Part shown: piece by piece, positions 1-5,643 of the stretch
How the letters are laid out: each line of letters starts with the position of its first letter
How positions within the stretch are numbered: position 1 is the first letter of the stretch
Assembly (NCBI GenBank): GCA_964586595.1
Contig: CAZPHB010000032.1
Location: 1 to 18,314, forward strand
Reading direction: 5' to 3'
DNA: 18,314 nucleotides
From: REEB481 sp964586595
GTDB lineage: Bacteria; Bacteroidota; Bacteroidia; NS11-12g; UBA955
The notes under the pieces: generated by a model
Databases searched by the model: none
Seen by the model: only the letters and a program-made list of their open reading frames with translations
Told to the model about the DNA's origin: nothing
Position numbers and translations under genes: made by a program

Positions 1-330
1 ATATTTTTCAAATTGCTTTCTTGTCGTTGTGGTGTCCCTTAGCATTACCGCCAACTCGTTTATAGCCGCTATTTCTTGGCGCTTACCTACCCATTTCGGC
101 ACAATAGGCGCTATCCCTTGTTGCCAGTTTGCGCCATGATGATCAAGCTCAGAGGATGATTTCAGGCCGATTCCATGTATGCTGTTTTGACCCTTTAGAT
201 GCGCAGTGTTCTGGGAAGAGTTGGTGTCAAATGATACTACGCGCCTTGATGCACTCCCGCTGCCGGTCCCTCCATTAAAGCGGCCGCTTAATAGGGGGCG
301 GATAAAAGTATCGTGAACGAAGTGCAACAT
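1..330 (-). CDS. Hypothetical protein, N-terminal part only (runs off left edge)
   Basis: This is an open minus-strand frame of 110 codons with no stop before the window edge. The first ATG lies at 328-330, and an in-frame TGA lies upstream at 361-363, so the start is fairly well bounded. The predicted N-terminus reads MLHFVHDTFIRPLLSGRF, followed by a Gly/Ser-rich stretch (about residues 20-30) and a Ser/Asn/His-rich polar middle. A more helix-like segment contains KWVGKRQEIAAINELAVMLR (about residues 77-96). I see no signal peptide, membrane segment or catalytic motif, and I do not recognise the family. A Bacteroidota-type promoter at 341-372 points into it, which supports a real transcript, although the implied leader is only a few nucleotides. 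An open frame this long could arise by chance about once in several hundred tries, so the call is moderate. The C-terminal part lies outside the window. Confidence 0.5.
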   Translation of the reverse strand, partial: MLHFVHDTFIRPLLSGRFNGGTGSGSASRRVVSFDTNSSQNTAHLKGQNSIHGIGLKSSSELDHHGANWQQGIAPIVPKWVGKRQEIAAINELAVMLRDTTTTRKQFEKY

Positions 331-340
331 GGAGGTAAGA

Positions 341-372
341 CAAATGTATGGGCTTCGAATTCAATAAGTCAA
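341..372 (-). promoter_or_regulatory. Bacteroidota-type promoter (TTG-N21-TACATTTG)
   Basis: Read on the minus strand, TACATTTG (341-348) matches the -7 consensus TAnnTTTG exactly. A TTG at 370-372 sits 21 nt upstream as the -33 element. The predicted transcription start would fall around 334-337, leaving only about 4-7 nt before the ATG at 330. That implies a near-leaderless mRNA, or a start codon further in. Confidence 0.5.
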
Positions 373-492
373 TTGTATTCCGAAGGCTAATTCGTGGGTT
401 TCTGCATTCTAGCGCGCTAATGAATTGATAATGAATGAGTTAGGGATTGGTTTAATGTTCTATTAATTTTTCGGAGGGCGCACCTCGATAAA

Positions 493-535
493 CTCCCCCA
501 CAGCTCATTGCTAACGCAAATCGGTGGGAGCAGGC
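493..535. repeat. REP-like hairpin module, copy 1
   Basis: This copy is nearly identical to 1157-1199, with four differences over 43 nt. It forms a two-part hairpin: CCCAC (497-501) pairs with GTGGG (524-528), and internally TTGC (508-511) pairs with GCAA (516-519) around a TAAC loop. A copy of the linker motif built on GGTTCGA follows at 541-548. Strand polarity is unknown. Confidence 0.6.
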
Positions 536-555
536 AGGATGTGGTTCGAGAGTCT

Positions 556-599
556 CCCCTACCAACCTGCTGCGCAGTTCGATAGGGGCAAGCACCATG
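556..599. repeat. REP-like hairpin module, copy 2 (different loop)
   Basis: Outer arms CCCCTA (556-561) and TAGGGG (583-588) enclose an inner stem of CTGC (567-570) and GCAG (574-577). The 3' boundary GGGGCAAGCACCATG (585-599) is identical to 1191-1205. The loop sequence differs completely from copy 1, so the architecture and 3' boundary are conserved while the core is not. Confidence 0.55.
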
Positions 600-702
600 A
601 CAAGTATCTTGAAATTTAAAGTTTGGTTTAGCAATCCAGTGAATAGACATGATCATTCCACAGCAAAAGAACCGGCCTATAAGACTGGAAGGTTGGGAGC
701 GC

Positions 703-775
703 TGCAAGAAGGTGCTAAATGCAAAGGAAGCTCCGAGCCTGAGAGGAGATCACCTGCAGCATTCACCTTCTTGCA
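703..775. repeat. Inverted-repeat-bounded element, about 73 nt
   Basis: The arms TGCAAGAAGGTG (703-714) and CACCTTCTTGCA (764-775) are perfect 12-nt inverted repeats. After a 3-nt bulge, AATGC (718-722) pairs with GCATT (759-763), and CTCC (731-734) can pair with GGAG (745-748) inside. This could be a small MITE-like unit or a structured RNA. No terminal duplication is evident by eye. Confidence 0.5.
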
Positions 776-801
776 AGCGTATGACCTTTCAGACTTATCA
801 G

Positions 802-842
802 CCTTGATTTTTTGCTTACTTTTTCATCAAGGAAAAAGTAAG
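802..842. repeat. Two overlapping, mutually exclusive hairpins
   Basis: CTTACTTTTTC (815-825) and GAAAAAGTAAG (832-842) form a perfect 11-bp stem around a 6-nt loop, ATCAAG. That loop is also most of ATCAAGG (826-832), which is a perfect 7-bp complement of CCTTGAT (802-808). The two stems cannot coexist. I recall similar sequence dispersed in other Bacteroidota genomes, which would fit a mobile or dispersed repeat; this is from memory and unchecked. Neither strand has a clear U-tract directly after the 11-bp stem. Confidence 0.6.
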
Positions 843-954
843 ATGAAATAAGGTAATTGTGGCATTTACCTGCTATGGAAGAAATTCATTTAAAGCACGT
901 ACTCCTTGTGAACTGGCAAGTTGGTGCTGGTGTATTGGTTTGTGGTTCGTGGTT

Positions 955-992
955 CCCCGCATCGCTGCGCTTCACTTGCTTGCGGGGCAAGC
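955..992. repeat. REP-like hairpin module, copy 3
   Basis: CCCCGCA (955-961) pairs with TGCGGGG (981-987) around a 19-nt loop. GGGGCAAGC (984-992) follows the closing arm, as in copies 2 and 4. A TGGTTCG-type sequence precedes it (943-954), partly duplicated as TTTGTGGTTCGTGGTTCC. Confidence 0.5.
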
Positions 993-1021
993 TGGCAGGC
1001 TTCACCGAGGCTGTGCTCGGT

Positions 1022-1064
1022 ACTTTCAGCCCGGGACTCGCTTTACTCGCCCGGGACTTTCAGC
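1022..1064. repeat. Interleaved short direct repeats
   Basis: GCCCGGGACT occurs at 1029-1038 and 1049-1058. ACTTTCAGC occurs at 1022-1030 and again at 1056-1064, so the two words appear in swapped order. This looks like a rearranged or slipped duplication inside the repeat cluster. Confidence 0.5.
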
Positions 1065-1070
1065 ACCATG

Positions 1071-1100
1071 TGGTTCGGCAGGCTCACCATGACAGGCTCA
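1071..1100. repeat. Degenerate GGTTCG-ACAGGCTCA repeat unit
   Basis: TGGTTCGGCAGGCTCACCAT is followed by a second ACAGGCTCA (1092-1100), with a third ACAGGCTCAC at 1106-1115. It is a divergent copy of the linker motif found intact at 1145-1158 and 1204-1217. Confidence 0.45.
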
Positions 1101-1131
1101 CAATCACAGGCTCACCTCATCACAAGCTTTA

Positions 1132-1221
1132 GGGGCAGGCACCATGGTTCGACAAGCTCCCCCACAGATCATTGCTAACGCAATTCGGTGGGGGCAAGCA
1201 CCATGGTTCGACAGGCTCCCC
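1132..1221. repeat. Composite repeat block: linker, hairpin, linker
   Basis: Two 31-nt direct copies (1132-1162 and 1191-1221; two differences) of a motif running GGGGCARGCACCATGG-TTCGACARGCTCCCC flank a hairpin. In that hairpin CCCCCAC (1159-1165) pairs with GTGGGGG (1188-1194), and ATTGC (1171-1175) pairs with GCAAT (1180-1184) around TAAC. The linker's own ends are partly complementary (GGGG/CCCC), so each linker can also fold. The block lies about 100 nt upstream of the response-regulator start. Confidence 0.65.
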
Positions 1222-1324
1222 ATGACAAACACTTATAGCTCCCAACTTCATCCGGGCATAATTGGTTCAGAAAATCAGTCACAAAAGCGTCTAATAGAAC
1301 ATACAATGCCTTATTATTGCTCCT

Positions 1325-2680
1325 ATGGCGAATATCTTGGTCATTGACGACGAAAAGGCAATTCGGGAAACCCTGAAGGAAATTCTGGAATACGAACACT
1401 ACCATGTTCAACTCGCCGAAGACGGCAAGAAAGGTCTGGAATTACTCAGCAAAGGCGATTTTGATGCCGTTTTATGCGATGTAAAGATGCCCGGAATCGA
1501 CGGGATGGAACTGCTCGAACGGGCTGCAGTAGTTGCCCCTGATGTGCCCATGATCATGATTACCGGCCACGGATCGGTGGAGATGGCCGTTGAGGCTACA
1601 CGCAAAGGCGCCTATGACTTCATCACCAAGCCACCGGATTTAAACAGGCTGCTTATTGTACTGCGCAATGCCGTTGACAAAAATGCACTGGTTACCGAAA
1701 CGCGCGTGCTGAAAAGGAAGGTTTCCAAAACCTTTGACATCGTTGGAGATACGCCGGCCATCACCAAAATCAAGGAAACCATTGAAAAGGTAGCGCCTAC
1801 CGAAGCCCGTGTGCTCATTACCGGCGAAAATGGCGTAGGGAAAGAACTGGTGGCCCGATGGATTCATGAACTCAGCCAACGGAGCAGCGGCCCGATGGTA
1901 GAAGTGAACTGCGCCAGCATTCCCACAGAATTGATTGAAAGTGAACTTTTTGGACACGAAAAAGGCTCGTTCACCAGCGCCATCAAACAACGCATCGGCA
2001 AATTTGAACAGGCTCACGGCGGAACCCTGTTTCTGGATGAAATTGGCGACATGAGCCTGGCTGCACAGGCCAAAGTGCTCAGGGCTATTCAGGAAGGACG
2101 CATCAGCCGGGTTGGCGGCGATAAAGAGGTGAAGGTGGATGTGCGCATCGTTGCGGCAACCAACAAGGATTTACTGGCCGAAATTGATAAAGGGAATTTC
2201 CGGATGGATTTATACCACCGACTCAGTGTAATTCTTATCCATGTGCCTACCCTCAATGAACGGGCCGAAGACATTCCAATCATCGCTGAGAAGTTTCTTC
2301 ATGAGATCTGTTCGGAAAATGAAATACCGGTAAAGCGGTTTTCGCCGGCAGGCCTTGAAGCATTGAAAGAAGTCAACTGGACGGGCAACATCCGTGAGTT
2401 GCGGAATGTGGTAGAACGTTTGGTTATTCTGTGTGGAGAGGTTATTTCCGACGACGATGTGTTCACCTACAGCAACCCTGCGCAAAGAGCCGCAGATCCC
2501 TTTGGCGTGGTCGATCAGTTCCAGCAGTTTCAGGAGTTCAAGGATTTTGCAGAAAAGATTTTTATTGAACGAAAGCTGTCCCAGAACAACTGGAACGTGG
2601 CGAAAACAGCTACGGAAATTGACATACAGCGCAGCCATCTGTACAACAAAATAGAAAAATACAACCTGAAGCGGCGTTGA
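1325..2680 (+). CDS. Sigma-54-type (NtrC-like) response regulator
   Basis: The 451-residue protein has three domains in order. The N-terminal receiver (about 1-120) has acidic residues D8/D9, phospho-acceptor D52 in VLCDVKMPG, T80 and K102. The central AAA+ domain (about 138-370) has Walker A GENGVGKE at 167-174 and Walker B LFLDEIGD at 235-242, with arginine-finger region residues near 293-299 (RMDLYHRL). The C-terminal Fis-type helix-turn-helix (about 405-451) ends in AKTATEIDIQRSHLYNKIEKY. By family knowledge it would be phosphorylated by a histidine kinase, which is not encoded here, and activate sigma-54 promoters by ATP hydrolysis. The sigma-54 contact loop reads GSFTSA (214-219) rather than GAFTGA. 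I recall the same variant in related Bacteroidota proteins. The ATG at 1325 starts directly at the receiver's first strand. The stop overlaps the next gene's start by 4 nt. Target genes cannot be inferred. Confidence 0.95.
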   Translation: MANILVIDDEKAIRETLKEILEYEHYHVQLAEDGKKGLELLSKGDFDAVLCDVKMPGIDGMELLERAAVVAPDVPMIMITGHGSVEMAVEATRKGAYDFITKPPDLNRLLIVLRNAVDKNALVTETRVLKRKVSKTFDIVGDTPAITKIKETIEKVAPTEARVLITGENGVGKELVARWIHELSQRSSGPMVEVNCASIPTELIESELFGHEKGSFTSAIKQRIGKFEQAHGGTLFLDEIGDMSLAAQAKVLRAIQEGRISRVGGDKEVKVDVRIVAATNKDLLAEIDKGNFRMDLYHRLSVILIHVPTLNERAEDIPIIAEKFLHEICSENEIPVKRFSPAGLEALKEVNWTGNIRELRNVVERLVILCGEVISDDDVFTYSNPAQRAADPFGVVDQFQQFQEFKDFAEKIFIERKLSQNNWNVAKTATEIDIQRSHLYNKIEKYNLKRR

Positions 2681-3660
2681 GTGCTCCTGCGATTATAGGC
2701 ACAGACCTAAACCTTGCTGCGGCATTGCTTGAGGCCGGGAAGCTCGTTGCCATTCCCACCGAAACGGTGTATGGCCTTGCCGGAAATGCGCTGGATACGG
2801 CCGCTTTGGCACAAATCTTTCTGGTGAAAGGCAGGCCTCATTTTGATCCGCTGATTGTACACATCCCGGATGTTCAATCCGTGGAGCTTTATGCCAGCGC
2901 CTTCCCCGAACAGGCGCGTGCGCTGGCGGCAAAGTTCTGGCCCGGACCGCTCACGCTGGTGCTTCCCCGCAAAAACATCATTCCGGATTTGGTTTGTGCA
3001 GGTGGTCCCACCGTTGCACTTCGTGTTCCCAATCATCCGCTCACCCTGGAACTCCTCCGCAAATCCGGGTTGCCGTTGGCCGCACCCAGCGCCAATCCTT
3101 TCGGCTACATCAGCCCAACAAGGCCCGAACATGTGGCTGCACAACTGGGAAACCGCATTTCCTACATCCTGGATGGCGGGCCCTGCGACATTGGCCTGGA
3201 AAGCACCGTAGTATCTTTTGCCGGACCCAGGCCCGAAATACTGCGTCTGGGTGGTTTGGCACCAGAGCAAATCAAAGCGGTCATTCCGGAGGTTTCCATG
3301 AACCTTCGGCAAAACTCAAACCCCATCGCTCCGGGACAGTTGGACAAGCACTATGCACCCAAAACGAAATTGGTGCTCACGGGCAACATCCGCCAATACT
3401 TGTCACAGCACCAACTTCCGAAGCAAACTGCACTCCTGTTGTTTCATCATGGAGTTCCTGAATGGCCGTCAGATGCGCAAATGATATTGAGTCCGCAGGG
3501 AACAACCGCAGAAGCAGCACAGCATCTTTTTGCCTGCATGCGCGCCCTGGATCAGGCTGGATTTGAATTAATACTGGCTGAACAGGCACCGGAAACCGGA
3601 TTGGGACCGGCCATCAACGATCGGCTGTTGCGGGCTTCTTTTCAGGAAACTTCCACGTAA
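2677..3660 (+). CDS. tsaC: L-threonylcarbamoyladenylate synthase, Sua5 type
   Basis: The predicted cytoplasmic enzyme makes threonylcarbamoyl-AMP from threonine, bicarbonate and ATP, the first step of t6A modification at position 37 of ANN-decoding tRNAs. The 327 residues fit the two-domain Sua5/YwlC form rather than short TsaC. The YrdC-like catalytic domain (about 8-200) shows VAIPTETVYGLAGNA (24-38), KGRPHFDPL (51-59), APSAN (136-140) and GLESTVV (173-179). A linker with PGQLDKHYAPKT (219-230) leads to the C-terminal Sua5 domain (about 231-325). The linker's HYAP core is conserved, although GMKY-type residues before it are replaced. The start is a TTG at 2677 that overlaps the upstream stop as TTGA. 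No in-frame ATG or GTG exists before the conserved domain, so the rare start is well supported and suggests translational coupling. The 3' end overlaps the convergent MFS gene by 19 bp. Confidence 0.93.
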   Translation: MSAPAIIGTDLNLAAALLEAGKLVAIPTETVYGLAGNALDTAALAQIFLVKGRPHFDPLIVHIPDVQSVELYASAFPEQARALAAKFWPGPLTLVLPRKNIIPDLVCAGGPTVALRVPNHPLTLELLRKSGLPLAAPSANPFGYISPTRPEHVAAQLGNRISYILDGGPCDIGLESTVVSFAGPRPEILRLGGLAPEQIKAVIPEVSMNLRQNSNPIAPGQLDKHYAPKTKLVLTGNIRQYLSQHQLPKQTALLLFHHGVPEWPSDAQMILSPQGTTAEAAQHLFACMRALDQAGFELILAEQAPETGLGPAINDRLLRASFQETST

Positions 3661-4889
3661 TCCAGGTCCTTGCCGAAGGTTTCCTTCACCACAAGAACAC
3701 CGGCAATGGCGAGCAAGAAGCAAATCACGCCAACCAACAGCGCACCATATATGATGTCGCCGGAAAACAAAGATTCGCTGAGGCTGGTGAAACCCAAGCC
3801 AATAAGGTAGAAAGCTCCCCGCACAAAATTGGGAACTGTAGAAGTAACGGTTGCTCGAAGGTTGGTGCCAAACTGCTCACTGGCATTGGTTACAAAAAGT
3901 GCCCAATAGCCCGTGCCCGCACCCAAAAGGAAACTAAGTCCGTAAAACACAGGTACCGACAGATTCTTGGTGAACAAGAATACCAAACACAACAGAAAAC
4001 AGGTAAGCAGGTAGCCCATGATGATTTTCCGGCGACTGCGAAGCCACTGACTGAGCAGGCCGCTGAACAAATCGCCCGCGGAAAGTCCAAGGTAACAGTA
4101 CATGATGCTTTCCCCGTTGCTGATGGTTCCCTGGATATGCAGCACTGCGGCAAAGCGCTCACTCAAACTGATTAAGATTCCAACCACATACCACACGGGC
4201 AAACCAATGACAATACAGGCCAGATATTTGATGAATCTGTTTCGATTGGTAAACAACATGAAGAAATTCCCGCGCGAGGTGCCTTGCTGCTTCAATTGGT
4301 GAAACATGCCCGACTCAAAGGTTCCGGCGCGCAGCGCCAGCAGCGCCAATCCAAGCACGCCACCGGTGATGTACGCGCCTTTCCATCCCAGCCTGCTGCC
4401 AATTTGGAAGGCGGCAACTGCGCCAAGGGCACCCAGGGTAACCACGATCATGGTTCCATAACCGCGCTTGTCTTTGTGCATGGTTTCACTGACAAGTGTG
4501 ATGGCTGCACCGAGTTCTCCGGCAAGGCCCACCCCTGCAAGGAAACGCATCCATGCATATTGCTCGATATTCACCACAAAAGCATTCAGCAAATTGGCTA
4601 AGGAATACAGGAGGATGGAACCAAACAGTACCGAAACCCTTCCCTTTTTATCTCCGAGAACACCCCAGAGGATGCCGCCGACCATCATGCCGACCATTTG
4701 CATTTGAAACAGAAATACCTCGTTTTCTGCGTACTGCTCCAGGCTCAGGCCCAAGCCTTCGATCAAACTTTCCTTTTTCACAATGTTGTAAAGGATTAAA
4801 TCGAAGATGTCCACGAAGTAGCCGAAAGAAGCCACCAGGATCAGCATGAAGATGGATCTACCTTCCCGATCCCTGAATATTCCGCTCAT
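3642..4889 (-). CDS. MFS transporter, substrate unknown
   Basis: This 415-residue inner-membrane protein should have about 12 transmembrane helices. The family signature loop between helices 2 and 3 is present as GVLGDKKGR (76-84). Helix 4 carries RFLAGVGLAGELGAA (115-129), followed by SETMHKDKRGYG (134-145), a pattern seen in sugar-porter and metabolite:H+ symporter branches. Helix 1 contains acidic residues in FGYFVDIFDLILYN (22-35), plausible for proton coupling. Central loop residues about 200-220 are basic and polar, as usual between the two six-helix halves. It starts 10 nt after the msrC stop, so the two are probably co-transcribed, but that does not identify a substrate. The gene ends inside the tail of the convergent Sua5 gene, and no terminator is visible there. 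Confidence 0.9.
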   Translation of the reverse strand: MSGIFRDREGRSIFMLILVASFGYFVDIFDLILYNIVKKESLIEGLGLSLEQYAENEVFLFQMQMVGMMVGGILWGVLGDKKGRVSVLFGSILLYSLANLLNAFVVNIEQYAWMRFLAGVGLAGELGAAITLVSETMHKDKRGYGTMIVVTLGALGAVAAFQIGSRLGWKGAYITGGVLGLALLALRAGTFESGMFHQLKQQGTSRGNFFMLFTNRNRFIKYLACIVIGLPVWYVVGILISLSERFAAVLHIQGTISNGESIMYCYLGLSAGDLFSGLLSQWLRSRRKIIMGYLLTCFLLCLVFLFTKNLSVPVFYGLSFLLGAGTGYWALFVTNASEQFGTNLRATVTSTVPNFVRGAFYLIGLGFTSLSESLFSGDIIYGALLVGVICFLLAIAGVLVVKETFGKDLDYVEVS

Positions 4890-4899
4890 GGGAGCAAGT

Positions 4900-5358
4900 T
4901 TAGGAAAAATGACTGTTTCTCACCAATATTCCGGCAAGTTCTTCTAAGCCCAATTGATCCTGTGCATCAAAATGGCTGAGGTGTTCACTGTCCACATCCA
5001 GCACACCAATCACCCTGCCTTGGCTCAGAAGTGGCACCACAATTTCTGATGCTGAAACGGCGCTGCAGGCGATGTGTCCCGGGAATGCATGCACATCCGG
5101 CACAATGATCGAACTGGTCTGTTGCCAACATGTACCGCAAACACCTTTTCCAAATGGAATTCGGGTACAGGCTACAGGTCCCTGAAATGGCCCCAGCACC
5201 AATTCTTCAGAACGTACGAGGTAAAAACCGACCCACCAGAATTGAAAGGTTTCGCGCAGTAAAGCCGCAAGGTTGGCCATATTGGCTACAGGATCATGTT
5301 CGGCTGTGGTAAGGGCCGAAAATTGTTGTACCAACTCCTGATAGCGCTGCTGTTTCAT
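4900..5358 (-). CDS. msrC: Free methionine-R-sulfoxide reductase (GAF-type fRMsr)
   Basis: The 152-residue single-GAF-domain enzyme should reduce free L-methionine-R-sulfoxide in the cytoplasm, using thioredoxin for recycling. The three family cysteines are present with the spacing of the E. coli enzyme: C64 (GPVACTRIP), C74 (GKGVCGT) and C98 (GHIACSA). A substrate-pocket acidic segment follows as GVLDVDS (118-124). An additional cysteine, C77, is not part of the usual set. The frame stays open upstream, but those extra 17 codons are the 3' half of tRNA-Leu. The correct start is therefore the ATG at 5356-5358, which gives the normal N-terminus (MKQQRYQEL). It begins 8 nt after the tRNA's discriminator base, so any leader would be tRNA sequence. 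MFS transporter 3642-4889 follows after 10 nt. Confidence 0.93.
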   Translation of the reverse strand: MKQQRYQELVQQFSALTTAEHDPVANMANLAALLRETFQFWWVGFYLVRSEELVLGPFQGPVACTRIPFGKGVCGTCWQQTSSIIVPDVHAFPGHIACSAVSASEIVVPLLSQGRVIGVLDVDSEHLSHFDAQDQLGLEELAGILVRNSHFS

Positions 5359-5366
5359 GAAACAGG

Positions 5367-5451
5367 TGCCCGGAGCGGGACTCGAACCCGCACGGCCATT
5401 TCTGGCCACAGGATTTTAAGTCCTGCGTGTCTACCATTCCACCATCCGGGC
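5367..5451 (-). tRNA. tRNA-Leu(UAA)
   Basis: The 85-nt class II tRNA has acceptor GCCCGGA paired with TCCGGGC and discriminator A at 5367. The anticodon loop reads ACTTAAAAT with anticodon TAA. A long variable arm with a TGGCCAGAAATGGCC stem confirms Leu rather than a class I tRNA. The T-arm is GCGGG-TTCGAGT-CCCGC. CCA is not encoded (next bases CCT). The msrC start follows after 8 nt. Confidence 0.97.
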
Positions 5452-5507
5452 AGGATGGATTTGAACTGATTCAAAAATGAGCCCCAAAGGCTGCATTTCT
5501 TTTGAAA

Positions 5508-5538
5508 TTAAAAAGCCCCTGATGGGATCAAGGGCTCT
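5508..5538 (-). terminator. Rho-independent terminator after tRNA-Gly(GCC)
   Basis: On the minus strand, AGCCC pairs with GGGCT and TGA with TCA (one mismatch between them) around a 5-nt loop, spanning 5514-5536. A T-run follows (5514-5510). It lies 10 nt downstream of the tRNA-Gly 3' end and would separate it from tRNA-Leu and msrC. Confidence 0.75.
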
Positions 5539-5545
5539 TCTTTTG

Positions 5546-5618
5546 AGCGAGAAACGAGGCTCGAACTCGCGACCTCAACCTTGGCAAGGTTGCGCTCTAC
5601 CAACTGAGCTATTCTCGC
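5546..5618 (-). tRNA. tRNA-Gly(GCC)
   Basis: The 73-nt cloverleaf has acceptor GCGAGAA/TTCTCGC, D-arm AGCTC-AGTTGGTA-GAGC, and anticodon stem AACCT/AGGTT around TGCCA. The anticodon is GCC and the discriminator is T at 5546. CCA is not encoded. A promoter lies at 5644-5674 and a terminator directly follows, so it looks like a single-gene transcription unit. Confidence 0.97.
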
Positions 5619-5643
5619 TTTTTCCCGTCGTTTTCAGGGAGTG

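Larger units (their letters stand above)
331..1324. other. Repeat-rich intergenic region without a convincing gene
   Basis: About 1 kb separates the left-edge gene from the response regulator. Short open frames exist on both strands, but they run through hairpins and repeats and match no family I know. The region holds the minus-strand promoter (341-372), two hairpin modules at 493-599, an inverted repeat at 703-775, an overlapping hairpin pair at 802-842, another module at 955-992, short direct repeats at 1022-1064, and a composite repeat block at 1071-1221. I see nothing distinct in 373-492, 600-700 and 843-950. From 1222 to 1324 there must be a promoter for the response regulator, but no good TTG/TAnnTTTG pair is visible. 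Confidence 0.6.

Noticed and set aside
417..707. Possible 96-residue minus-strand protein
   Set aside because: Its coding potential comes from the hairpin modules at 493-599. The composition is Cys/Ser-rich and no family is recognisable.
597..851. Possible 84-residue plus-strand protein in the intergenic region
   Set aside because: It runs through the 703-775 inverted repeat and the 802-842 hairpin pair, starts inside a repeat boundary, and its C-terminus is simply the translated hairpin.
1071..1221. CRISPR array
   Set aside because: Repeat units vary, spacing is irregular, the intervening sequence is itself a hairpin repeat, and there are no cas genes.
331..1324. Hidden transposase remnant linked to the repeats
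   Set aside because: I found no stretch in any frame with recognisable transposase motifs. The repeats are present without a visible enzyme.
857..1347. Several short overlapping plus-strand frames
   Set aside because: They span repeat copies in multiple frames at once and the last one enters the response-regulator gene out of frame.
5359..5409. N-terminal extension of msrC by 17 codons
   Set aside because: Those codons lie mostly within the tRNA-Leu gene, and the shorter start gives the normal family N-terminus.
5453..5507. Promoter for tRNA-Leu (CATTTTTG at 5472-5479, minus)
   Set aside because: It has one mismatch to TAnnTTTG and no TTG at 17-23 nt upstream, so it is too weak to list.
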